From: Sphingomonas hominis
GTDB lineage: Bacteria > Pseudomonadota > Alphaproteobacteria > Sphingomonadales > Sphingomonadaceae
Direction: 5' to 3'
Assembly: GCF_013328205.1 (NCBI RefSeq)
Contig: NZ_JABULH010000002.1
Location: 310,001-374,000, forward strand
DNA length: 64,000 bases
The translations under genes and the position numbers were made by a program. Positions 33,546-42,023 of this stretch are shown one piece after another. Under the pieces are notes generated by a model. It made no database searches. It was not told the origin of the DNA and worked only from the letters and a program-made list of their open reading frames with translations. Position 1 is the stretch's first letter, and each line of letters opens with the position of its first letter.

Positions 33546-34998
33546 GGCCGATCCCCTTTTCGATACTCCGGCGGCGCGGCTGGTAGCCGAGCCGGTGGCG
33601 GGCGACAATGCGATGGCGCTGTCGGTCGGCGAACTGTCGGGCCGGCTGAAGCGGATGGTCGAGAGCGAGTTCGGCCACGTCCGGCTGCGCGGCGAGATCT
33701 CGGGCTACAAGCGCGTCGCCTCGGGCCACTCGTATCTGGCGCTGAAGGACGACAGCGCGGTGATCGACGGCGTGATGTGGAAGGGCAACAGCGCGTCGCT
33801 CGCCTTCCGCCCGGAGGACGGCGTCGAGGTGATCGCGACCGGTCGGCTGACGACCTATCCGGGGCGCTCGAAATACCAAATCATCATCGAGCGGATGGAG
33901 CTGGCCGGCGCGGGCGCGCTGATGGCGTTGCTCGAGCGCAACAAGGCGCGCTTCGACGCCGAGGGGCTGTTCGCCAAGTCGCGCGCGCGCAGGGCGCTGC
34001 CGTTCATGCCGCGCGTGATCGGCGTCGTCACCTCGGGCACTGGGGCGGTGATCCGCGACATCCTCCACCGGCTGGAGGACCGCTGCCCGACGCACGTCGT
34101 TGTCTGGCCGGTTAAGGTTCAGGGGCAGGGCGCGGCGGAGGAGATCGCCGCGGCGATCCGCGGGTTCGACGCGCTGCCCGCGAGCGATGTTGTGACGTCG
34201 GACGTGCGCGGCACGCCTGCCGGGTCGCGGGATGGTGCGCCCACCATCCCGCGACCCGACCTCGTCATCGTCGCGCGCGGCGGCGGGTCGATCGAGGATC
34301 TGTGGGCATTCAACGAGGAGCCCGTCGTCCGCGCGGTCGCCGCCTGCGCGATCCCGATCATCTCCGCGGTCGGGCACGAGACCGACACGACCTTGTGCGA
34401 CCACGCCGCCGATCTGCGCGCGCCGACCCCGACCGCGGCGGCCGAGATCGCGGTGCCGGTGCTCGCCGACCTGCGCTACACGCTCGACGCCATGAGCGCG
34501 CGTACCGCGCGCTGCGCCAACCGCCACGTCGAGCGCGGGCGCGAGCGGCTCACCGCGCTGGCGCGGCTGCTGCCCTCGCGCGACCGGCTGCTCGGCCCGC
34601 AGCGACAGCGGATGGACGAGGCCGCAACCCGCGCCGACCGCGCGCTCGAACGCCGCGTCGCAGGCGCGCGCGGCACGCTCGACCGCGTGGCAGGCGCAAT
34701 CCGCCCTGCGACGCTCGACCGCCGGCTGGAGTCCGCACGCCGCAGCCTCAGCGACGTCGGCCGGCTGGTGGAAAGCCTCAACCCCGATCGCATCCTGGAG
34801 CGCGGCTATGCCCGCGTAACGACGCGCGACGGCGCGACGATCACCAATGCCGATGCGGCGCGCGACGCCGGCGCGCTGACGCTCCACTTCCGTCACCAGG
34901 AGCTCGTCGACGTGACCGTCGCCGGCGCCGTTGAGGAAGCCACGACGCGCCCCCACGTTCGGCGCACGCGCAAACCCGACCAGCCGACATTGCTCTAA
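33544..34998 (+). CDS. xseA: Exodeoxyribonuclease VII large subunit
   Basis: A 484-residue protein. The N-terminal OB fold ([25 protein letters not shown], about residues 40-65) and the XseA catalytic domain ([67 protein letters not shown]) are both present, followed by a long coiled coil. With XseB (63001) it degrades single-stranded DNA to oligonucleotides. The start at 33544 is used rather than a longer frame, because the latter would run through purD. Confidence 0.95.
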   Translation: MADPLFDTPAARLVAEPVAGDNAMALSVGELSGRLKRMVESEFGHVRLRGEISGYKRVASGHSYLALKDDSAVIDGVMWKGNSASLAFRPEDGVEVIATGRLTTYPGRSKYQIIIERMELAGAGALMALLERNKARFDAEGLFAKSRARRALPFMPRVIGVVTSGTGAVIRDILHRLEDRCPTHVVVWPVKVQGQGAAEEIAAAIRGFDALPASDVVTSDVRGTPAGSRDGAPTIPRPDLVIVARGGGSIEDLWAFNEEPVVRAVAACAIPIISAVGHETDTTLCDHAADLRAPTPTAAAEIAVPVLADLRYTLDAMSARTARCANRHVERGRERLTALARLLPSRDRLLGPQRQRMDEAATRADRALERRVAGARGTLDRVAGAIRPATLDRRLESARRSLSDVGRLVESLNPDRILERGYARVTTRDGATITNADAARDAGALTLHFRHQELVDVTVAGAVEEATTRPHVRRTRKPDQPTLL

Positions 34999-35012
34999 CG
35001 GACCATCAAGCC

Positions 35013-35213
35013 ATGCTCATGTCCAACACCAAGCGTCCCGCCAAGCTCCACTACATGGCCAACGGCTTTCGCGTGCTCAGCACCGGCGACCATGTCCTGT
35101 GCGCCGTATCAGGTGCCGCGATTGCACTCGACGACCTGCGTTACTGGGATGTCGCCGAACAACACCCCTTCGCGACCGCCGAACTCGCCAGCGAGGCGAT
35201 GGCACCACGCTGA
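35013..35213 (+). CDS. DUF2093 protein
   Basis: A 66-residue protein of the DUF2093 family, with KLHYMANGFRVLSTGDHVLC and VSGAAIALDDLRYWDV as core motifs. The family is widespread in alphaproteobacteria, usually next to xseA, and has no known function. It begins 15 bases after the xseA stop, so is probably in the same operon. The third residue is also Met and could be the start. Confidence 0.85.
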   Translation: MLMSNTKRPAKLHYMANGFRVLSTGDHVLCAVSGAAIALDDLRYWDVAEQHPFATAELASEAMAPR

Positions 35214-35271
35214 TGGAGCGTAGCGGGCTCGGCTACGCGCCGATCTTCCACGTCCTTGTTGACCCATTGAG

Positions 35272-35766
35272 TCAATTGACCCGGTGAACGCGCAGCGCCC
35301 GGCCGTGCTGTGGCGTGGCGGTGTAGCTCCCCAGCACGCCGGCCTTGATCGTCACCGTGTCATCTGTCTTCGGCGGAAACAACGGCGTGTCGATTGATTC
35401 CCACGTCGACCCGTCCGCCAGCGTCAGCCGCACCAGTCCGCTACGCTGCCCACGTACCGTGGCGATGGTGGAGCTTATCTCGCGCAGCGGCTCGTCTTTT
35501 TCCCCGAACACCTTGGCCGACGGTTGCGAAAAGCCGAACAGCGAGCGTTTCGCTTTCTCCACCTGTGCGCGGTCAAGCACTACCACTTCGTTGCGGGTCT
35601 GCGCGCCGGCAAGTCTGGCCGCGGCATCATCGTAGCATTTTAAGCGCGCATCATCGCTCTTTACGCTGCGGCAACCATCCAGTGCGGCAAGCAACTGTTT
35701 GCTATCCTGCGCGGAAACGATCTGCGGGGCAAACAATGCCGCGATCAGCAACATGGACTTGCGCAT
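35272..35766 (-). CDS. Secreted hypothetical protein
   Basis: A 164-residue protein with a signal peptide (MRKSMLLIAALFAPQIVSAQ). The mature part has two cysteines close together (GCRSVKSDDARLKCYDDAA), as in several small periplasmic alphaproteobacterial proteins, and a beta-rich half (LVRLTLADGSTWESID). I do not recognise a function. It is divergent from the TonB-dependent receptor across about 255 bp of relatively AT-rich DNA. Confidence 0.8.
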   Translation of the reverse strand: MRKSMLLIAALFAPQIVSAQDSKQLLAALDGCRSVKSDDARLKCYDDAAARLAGAQTRNEVVVLDRAQVEKAKRSLFGFSQPSAKVFGEKDEPLREISSTIATVRGQRSGLVRLTLADGSTWESIDTPLFPPKTDDTVTIKAGVLGSYTATPQHGRALRVHRVN

Positions 35767-36022
35767 ATGGACGTCGTCTCCCCAGCACTCGCATCGTCGA
35801 GCTCAGCCACCTCTACAATCCATTACACGCGAGAACACAAGGTCAGCTATTATTACGTATCACGTTATCGTGGCCAGAATGTCACAAAGATGCTTCAATC
35901 GCCCACATAACGATCAGTATATGTTGCGAGGTGTGACAACTTAGGTACGGTGCCAGCATCGCCGCGATTACAGGTCGGGCGTGATGCGGCCGCCGGGAGG
36001 TGGTCATAAAGGGGATCAATTG
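35767..36022. promoter_or_regulatory. AT-rich divergent promoter region before the receptor gene
   Basis: About 255 bp, markedly more AT-rich than its surroundings (for example TATTATTACGTATCACGTTA near 35850 and CACATAACGATCAGTATATG near 35905). It lies between divergent starts and should hold the receptor promoter. I cannot pick one -10/-35 pair with confidence. AAAGGGGAT before 36023 is the receptor ribosome site. Confidence 0.5.
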
Positions 36023-39000
36023 ATGAAGCTTGAGTTTCGCTCACGGCTGTTGACGTCGACGCTGATGGTTGGTGCAGCCGCGTTGTCCACATCGGTGCAG
36101 GCGCAAACCGCACCTGCGACGCAGGAAACGCAGCAGGTCTCGCAAGACCCGAACACGCCGCCCCCCGCTGCTGACCCCGGTGGCGACATCATCGTCACGG
36201 GTACGTTGATCAGCAACCCGAACATCGTCTCGTCGAGCCCGGTTAACGTGGTTTCCGAGAACGAATTGGCGCTGCGCAACGTCAACAACGTCGAGCAGAT
36301 GGTCCGCGAACTGCCAGGCGTCGTGCCGGGCATCGGTTCGGCGGTGAACAACGGTACCGGCGGCTTCGCGACGATCAACCTGCGCAACCTGGGTGCGCAG
36401 CGCAACCTCGTGCTTCTCGACGGTGATCGCCTGGTTCCCGCATCCAGCGGCGGCACGGTCGACCTGAACAACATTCCGACCGCGCTGATCCAGCGCATCG
36501 ACCTGCTGACCGGCGGCGCGTCCACCACCTACGGCGCCGATGCGGTATCGGGTGTCGCGAACTTCATCACCAAACGTAACTTCGCCGGTGTGGACGCAAG
36601 TGTTACCGAGCAGATCAGCGAGCGCGGTGATGCGAATTACCTGCGTGCCGACGTAACCGTCGGTGCCAATCTCGACGACGGTCGCGGCAACGTGGTGCTG
36701 AGCGTCGGCTACCAGGAGGCCGATCCGGTCTACCAGGGGGTGCGTGACGTTTCGGTGTTCGCTATTCCAGGCCTGAGCGGCGTTGCTGCCGGTGCCTCGC
36801 CGACCTCGACGCCGACCAGCGTCGACTTCGGCACGGGTCTGTTGCAGTCGAACGTCGCCGGCACTGCGCTGGTGCCGCAGTACGCGAACTTCAACTTCAA
36901 CCCGTTCAACGTCTTCGCGACGCCGTTCAAGCGCTACAACATCTATGCGCAGGGCAATTACGAGCTGTCGGACTCGGTCGAGGTCTATACCCGCGGCCTG
37001 TTTTCCAAGAACACCGTGCAGCAGATCATCGCGCCGTCGGGCATCTTCGGCGAAGCGCTGACGATCCCGGGCAACAACCCGTACCTGCCTGCCGGCATTC
37101 GCGATCAAATCTGCGCGGCGAATTTCGCCTCGCAGTCGGCGGCAGCGGCCGGTGCGACCAACGCGACCGTCCGTGCCGCGTTGCTGGCAGACGCGAACAG
37201 GTATTCGGGCGCGAACTGCGCCGCACAGACCGGCGCGGTCGGCTTTGCCGCGCCGACGGTGAATGCCGCAGGCGTGGTGACGTCGCCGGGAACGGTCGGC
37301 ACTGGGCTCGCTCTGCCGGCCGTGTACCGTCGTTCGGTGGAACTCGGGCCGCGTATCTCGACCTATACCACGCAGGTTTTCGACTATAAGGCAGGGCTTC
37401 GACTGACGCTCAGCAATCACCTGAAGCTCGACGTATCGGGCGCTTATGGTGAGAACAACATCGACCAGGTGCAGTCGGGCTACGTGCTGCGCAGCCGCGT
37501 GCAGCAGGCGCTCAACGCCAACAACACGACCACTTGCGCTGTTACGACCAACAATTGCGTGCCGCTTAACCTGTTCGGTCCTCCGGGCAGCATCTCGGCC
37601 GATCAGGCGGCGTTCCTGAACGGATCGAGCTCGATCGTCACCGACACTGCGCTGTCGCAGGCGAAGGCGATCCTGAACGGCGACTTTGGCAGCACGCTGC
37701 CGTGGGCCAACGAGCCGATCAGCTTCGCGGCGGGTGCGGAATATCGCAAGTACACCTATCGTCGCCGTCCCGACAATTTCGCGCTCTCGCCGGGTGAGCT
37801 CGGTGGCGCCGGCGGTGCGATTCTGCCGTTCGCGGGCAGCTACGACGTGAAGGAAGGCTTCGGCGAAGTCATCGCGCCGCTGGTCGCGGACAAGCCGTTC
37901 TTCCGCGCGCTGACGATCGAAGGCGGTGTTCGTTACTCCAAGTACAGCGTCGAGGCTGCCAACAACCCGTCTTTCGACGCTTGGACGTACAAGGGTGGCG
38001 CAAGCTGGGAGCCGTTCGAGGAGCTGAAGTTCCGCGGCAATTACCAGCGTGCGGTTCGTGCGCCCAACATCGGCGAATTGTTCGCACCGGTGGTCACCGC
38101 GCTCGACAACCAGCAAACCGATCCGTGCGCGGGCACGGCGCCGGTGGGCAACGCCAACCTGACGCTCGCGTGCCGTAACCAGGGTGCGCCGGCGACCGCG
38201 ATCGGGATCATTCAGAACCCGGCGGCGGGTCAGGTCAACGTGACGGGTGGTGGCAACCCCAACATCCGGCCCGAGAAGGCGGACACGATCACTGCCGGCG
38301 TGGTCATTCAGCCGCGCGGCATCCTGCCAGGTCTGAGCATCGCGGTTGATTACTTCAACATCAAGGTGAACGACGCGATCACGGCCGCCACGCCGGGCGA
38401 CATCCTGACCGCGTGCTTCGGTGCAAACCCGGCCGGCATCACCGCTGCGCAAGCCGCTTCGGCTGCCTGCACCAGCATCCGTCGCAGCCCGAGCAACGGT
38501 CGCCTGAGCGGTTCGAGCGTCAGCGTGCCCGGCCTGCCGCAGCCGCTGACCAACCTTGGTCGTCTGGCCACCGACGGTATCGACCTCAGCGCCAACTACG
38601 CGCGTGAGTTCGGTGAAGTCGGCGTGAACCTCAGCTTCCAGGGTACCTGGACCAACAAGCGTGAGTTCCGCGCCTCGCCGACCGGCTACAATCGCGATTG
38701 CGTCGGTTACTTCAGCGTCAATTGTGAATCGATCCAGCCGGCGTTCCAGTGGAATCAGCGCACCAGCCTCAGCCTCGGCGAGGCAACGGTGTCGGTGCTG
38801 TGGCGCCACATCGGTCGGGTCGAGTACGAAGGTCAGGCAGATGATTTCGCGGCTCGCGGCTTCACCGCCGCCAACCGCAACCTGTTCAACGGCGTGGTCA
38901 CTGGCCCGACGCCGCTGGCGGGTGGTCGCTACAACTTCAATCGCATCAACGCCTACAACTACATCGACCTGTCGGCGCAGTTCAACGCGTCGGACATGCT

Positions 39001-39157
39001 GACGTTCACCCTTGGCGTTCGCAACCTGTTCGACAAGGATGCGCCGCTGGTCGGCAACTCGGTTGGTTCAACCGCCTTCAACAGCGGCAACACCTATCCG
39101 TCGACCTACGACGTCATTGGGCGCCTCTACACTTTCGCGGCGCGGGTTCGCTTCTGA
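36023..39157 (+). CDS. Large TonB-dependent receptor
   Basis: About 1044 residues from the ATG at 36023. A signal peptide ends near VQAQ, then a short linker and the TonB box-like IIVTGTLI, the plug domain (MVRELPGVVPGIGS, INLRNLGAQRNLVLLDGDRL, GGASTTYGADAVSGVANFI) and a 22-strand barrel ending in FAARVRF. It imports an unknown nutrient across the outer membrane using TonB energy. Base use is less extreme than in neighbouring genes, as is usual for abundant proteins. The two genes that follow encode modification-type enzymes. A rho-independent terminator lies 24 bases after the stop. Confidence 0.95.
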   Translation: MKLEFRSRLLTSTLMVGAAALSTSVQAQTAPATQETQQVSQDPNTPPPAADPGGDIIVTGTLISNPNIVSSSPVNVVSENELALRNVNNVEQMVRELPGVVPGIGSAVNNGTGGFATINLRNLGAQRNLVLLDGDRLVPASSGGTVDLNNIPTALIQRIDLLTGGASTTYGADAVSGVANFITKRNFAGVDASVTEQISERGDANYLRADVTVGANLDDGRGNVVLSVGYQEADPVYQGVRDVSVFAIPGLSGVAAGASPTSTPTSVDFGTGLLQSNVAGTALVPQYANFNFNPFNVFATPFKRYNIYAQGNYELSDSVEVYTRGLFSKNTVQQIIAPSGIFGEALTIPGNNPYLPAGIRDQICAANFASQSAAAAGATNATVRAALLADANRYSGANCAAQTGAVGFAAPTVNAAGVVTSPGTVGTGLALPAVYRRSVELGPRISTYTTQVFDYKAGLRLTLSNHLKLDVSGAYGENNIDQVQSGYVLRSRVQQALNANNTTTCAVTTNNCVPLNLFGPPGSISADQAAFLNGSSSIVTDTALSQAKAILNGDFGSTLPWANEPISFAAGAEYRKYTYRRRPDNFALSPGELGGAGGAILPFAGSYDVKEGFGEVIAPLVADKPFFRALTIEGGVRYSKYSVEAANNPSFDAWTYKGGASWEPFEELKFRGNYQRAVRAPNIGELFAPVVTALDNQQTDPCAGTAPVGNANLTLACRNQGAPATAIGIIQNPAAGQVNVTGGGNPNIRPEKADTITAGVVIQPRGILPGLSIAVDYFNIKVNDAITAATPGDILTACFGANPAGITAAQAASAACTSIRRSPSNGRLSGSSVSVPGLPQPLTNLGRLATDGIDLSANYAREFGEVGVNLSFQGTWTNKREFRASPTGYNRDCVGYFSVNCESIQPAFQWNQRTSLSLGEATVSVLWRHIGRVEYEGQADDFAARGFTAANRNLFNGVVTGPTPLAGGRYNFNRINAYNYIDLSAQFNASDMLTFTLGVRNLFDKDAPLVGNSVGSTAFNSGNTYPSTYDVIGRLYTFAARVRF

Positions 39158-39181
39158 TCCACGCGTAGCGCGGAAACAACG

Positions 39182-39212
39182 AAGGGCGGCCTGTAACGGC
39201 CGCCCTTTTTTT
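39182..39212 (+). terminator. Rho-independent terminator after the receptor gene
   Basis: A perfect 10-bp stem (AAGGGCGGCC and its complement), a six-base loop (TGTAAC) and seven T residues. This is the clearest intrinsic terminator in the window. Confidence 0.95.
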
Positions 39213-39257
39213 CTTGCGCCGATTGCCACTGACCAGAGGCCAAACTAGCCCTTGGTG

Positions 39258-40532
39258 ATGGCCAACCTCTCTTCCTCGCCTGACTCCGCTACTCTTCTCG
39301 CAGGAGCACGCCGTGCGCGTGAGGCAGGTGATCTTTCCGCTGAACAACGCTTGCTGGAACGTGCGCTCGCTGCTGCCCCGACGGACGCGCGCGTCCTGAA
39401 CGCGGTTGGTATGCAGGCTCTGGCCGCGCACGATGGCGAGCGCGCGCGCGACTTGTTCGTGCAAGCGTCCACAGCGGATCCAGGCCAGCCGGTGCTGTTG
39501 CTCAACGTTGCCACGGCACAGCGCATGATCGGCGACACTGCGGCCGAGCGGGCTGCGCTGGACGAGGTGCTGTCGATCGATCGCACCAACTTCACCGCGC
39601 ACTTACGCCTGGCAGAATTATACCAGCGCACTGGCGACGCGATCGCCGCGGCGCAGGAATGGTCCGCCGTGGTGCAGATGGCGAGTGCCACCGATCCTCG
39701 TCCGCCGCTGATGGTCGATGCGCTTGAGCGGGGCCTCGCCCTCCTGCGCGAGCAGAACGACGGCTTGTCGCGCCGGATCGACGACGAACTGGGTACCGAA
39801 CTCGGGAGCATGGGAGCCGACGCGCGACGCTTCTCCGCCTGTGTCGACCACATGCTCGGCCGCCGTCCCATCTACCACAACCAATGCGCCGGTATTCATT
39901 ACCCCTTTCTGCCCGCGGATGAGTTCTTTGACCGGCGTTTGTTTCCTTGGTTCACCGACCTGGAGGCACAGGCCGATGTCATCCGAAACGAGGCGCTGGC
40001 GTTGCTCGTCGATAATGACGTGCAGCGACCGTACGTGCGGCAGGATGCCGGAACCCCCACCAACAAATGGTCGCCGCTCGACAACAACAAAGATTGGAGC
40101 GCGGCTTTCCTATGGGAATATGGCGTGCGCGACGAAGCATTGTGCGCGCGCTGCCCGGCGACGGTGGCTGCGCTTGAGGCGGTGCCGCAGACCGATATCC
40201 CGGGCAAGGCGCCAACCGCCTTTTTCTCGATCCTGCGCGCGGGCGCGCACATACCGGCACATACCGGGGTCACGAACACGCGCACGATCATCCACCTGCC
40301 ATTGGTGGTACCGCCTGCTTGCGCGTTCCGCGTGGGCGGCGAGACGCGACCGTGGATCGAGGGCGAGGCGTTCGCATTCGACGACACGATCGAGCACGAG
40401 GCTTGGAACCGATCAACCGAGCCGCGGATCGTGTTGATCTTCGACGTATGGAACCCGCATCTGACCACAGATGAACAGCGACTGCTGAAAACGATGTTCC
40501 GGATTACCGATCAGGGCGCCGTCAAGCCTTAG
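39258..40532 (+). CDS. TPR + aspartyl/asparaginyl beta-hydroxylase-like protein
   Basis: About 424 residues. The N-terminal third holds TPR-like helices (about residues 10-150, LLERALAAAPTDARVLNAVG and on). The C-terminal part fits the aspartyl/asparaginyl beta-hydroxylase fold (2-oxoglutarate and iron): FFSILRAGAHIPAHTGVTN, with the first ligand histidine, TRTIIHLPLVVP, the second ligand in DDTIEHEAWN and RIVLIFDVWNP. It should hydroxylate an Asp or Asn of a protein or peptide, or be a related 2OG oxygenase. It follows the receptor and faces the sulfotransferase; the two stop codons overlap. The ATG at 39258 is used. Confidence 0.85.
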   Translation: MANLSSSPDSATLLAGARRAREAGDLSAEQRLLERALAAAPTDARVLNAVGMQALAAHDGERARDLFVQASTADPGQPVLLLNVATAQRMIGDTAAERAALDEVLSIDRTNFTAHLRLAELYQRTGDAIAAAQEWSAVVQMASATDPRPPLMVDALERGLALLREQNDGLSRRIDDELGTELGSMGADARRFSACVDHMLGRRPIYHNQCAGIHYPFLPADEFFDRRLFPWFTDLEAQADVIRNEALALLVDNDVQRPYVRQDAGTPTNKWSPLDNNKDWSAAFLWEYGVRDEALCARCPATVAALEAVPQTDIPGKAPTAFFSILRAGAHIPAHTGVTNTRTIIHLPLVVPPACAFRVGGETRPWIEGEAFAFDDTIEHEAWNRSTEPRIVLIFDVWNPHLTTDEQRLLKTMFRITDQGAVKP

Positions 40533-41974
40533 ACTGGTAGCAAATCCTCAAGCGGTGCTAGGTGGCGGGCATAGTTCTGCCACCGCTTCGACGAGCGCGT
40601 GTGAAGCGATGCGCGTACCTGCCATACGCTAGCGGTGCGGACGAGATTGTTCGCCCGTTCTGGCGCGAGACATTGTTCGTCCCACGGCAGACCAAGGGAA
40701 GTCAGTACGGCATCGATCTCCGCACGCGGGTCGTGCACCAGCCGGTCATAATCGACTTGGTGGATCGGTATGGAGAGCCGTTCCTGCCAGAACCGCATTA
40801 GAGACTGATAGTTGCGGAACCAATGCGCAATTTGTGTCAAGTCGTTACTGTAGCTGACACTGTTGTCGAAATACTGGAAGAAGACGGACAGGATGGTGTC
40901 GCGCGGATCGCGAACGGTATGGATTACCTGCGCGTCGGGCATGATCGCCGTGATCAGTCCAAGATGAAGAAAGTTGTCGGGCCGCTTGTCAGTCACCAGG
41001 CGCGCACGCGGATGCAGTTGATCGCGGGCATCAAGGTAAGCGTTGCGCACCGCGGTGAGTGCCCGGCGATCGGCACGCGCCAATGTCGTCGGATAAGGGT
41101 GCAGCGCGCCAGCGACGAGCGCGGGAATGAAGTCGAGTTCGCCACCCGGCGTGATGGCCGCGTGTCGTCCGAGCATCTGTTCGGCAAGCGTCGAGCCGGA
41201 ACGGAACATGCCGCACACGAACAGCGATGCGCCGCGCTCACTTGGTTCAGCCCGAACTGGTAGCGGAAACTGGCGCTTCAGTGCCGCGATATAGCGTTCG
41301 TGCGCTGCCGGATCGTAGCGAGTTGCCGCTGGCATTGCTGCAGCAGCCGAGCGGTTCGCGTCGGTGAACGCTATCCATGCAGCGTCATAATCCTGCGCCG
41401 CGTCGAGTGCCTGCCCGAGCGCGAAATTGATCTCGGCATGATCAACCGGATCGAGCGATACTCGTGCGCTTAGTGGTCGCAGTTGATCAATCGCTCTCGA
41501 CACGTCACCGGTATGGACGAGGATCGCCGCGCGGCGGGCGAGCGCGCGGCCGTTGACCGGATCGACGGCCAGTGCACGCTCGTACGCCGCGCGTGCTGCT
41601 TCACTGTCGCCATGATCCTCTAGCAGATTGCCGAGGTTGAGCAGAGCGGGCAGGAACGTGGGCTCCACGGCGAGCGCCGCCTGCAACGCCTCGATCGCCT
41701 CACCCGGCCGGTCAAGGTGTTCGGAAAGAATAACGGCGCGGTTGACATATGCTTCCTCAGGGCGAGCTACCCCGTAACGTAATGCCTCGCCGTAAGCGGC
41801 CGATGCTTCCGGAAAACGGCGAGACACGCGCAGGAAATAGGCAAGATTGAACCAATCATCGGCGCGGCGCGGATCGATCGACACCGCCCGGTGCCAAGCG
41901 GCAATCGCTTCATCGACGCGACCGCTTTGTGAGGCTCGGGCAGCGTGTTGCGACCATTCGGCAGCTGTCGTCAT
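40529..41974 (-). CDS. Tetratricopeptide repeat sulfotransferase
   Basis: About 481 residues. The first half has at least four TPR units (WFNLAYFLRVSRRFPEAS, LLNLGNLLEDHGDSEAAR and others). The second half is a PAPS-dependent sulfotransferase, with the phosphate-binding loop CGMFRSGSTLAEQML (about residue 252) and the 3'-phosphate motif HTVRDPRDTILS. It would sulfate a tyrosine or a sugar; the TPRs suggest a protein or peptide substrate. It is convergent with the hydroxylase gene, overlapping at the stop codons. It starts 49 bp downstream of clpB. Confidence 0.88.
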   Translation of the reverse strand: MTTAAEWSQHAARASQSGRVDEAIAAWHRAVSIDPRRADDWFNLAYFLRVSRRFPEASAAYGEALRYGVARPEEAYVNRAVILSEHLDRPGEAIEALQAALAVEPTFLPALLNLGNLLEDHGDSEAARAAYERALAVDPVNGRALARRAAILVHTGDVSRAIDQLRPLSARVSLDPVDHAEINFALGQALDAAQDYDAAWIAFTDANRSAAAAMPAATRYDPAAHERYIAALKRQFPLPVRAEPSERGASLFVCGMFRSGSTLAEQMLGRHAAITPGGELDFIPALVAGALHPYPTTLARADRRALTAVRNAYLDARDQLHPRARLVTDKRPDNFLHLGLITAIMPDAQVIHTVRDPRDTILSVFFQYFDNSVSYSNDLTQIAHWFRNYQSLMRFWQERLSIPIHQVDYDRLVHDPRAEIDAVLTSLGLPWDEQCLAPERANNLVRTASVWQVRASLHTRSSKRWQNYARHLAPLEDLLPV

Positions 41975-42023
41975 GCACGACCTTTGCTGCGTTCGATGAA
42001 TCAAGGCAATTGCCTCTGCCCAT

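Noticed and set aside
26841-35242. A 16-base match (GCTCGGCTACGCGCCG) at 26841 and 35227
   Set aside because: Short and GC-rich; the flanks differ, so it may be chance or a remnant. It was not listed as a repeat.
35767-35913. Forward 47-codon frame before the receptor (possible precursor peptide)
   Set aside because: It starts directly beside the divergent gene's start codon, has no ribosome site and no leader/core look. A search of similar loci would be needed before calling it.
36041-38809. Long open frame antisense to the TonB-dependent receptor (about 920 codons)
   Set aside because: A GC-bias shadow: no ribosome site, no domain, and the receptor frame on the other strand is complete and convincing.
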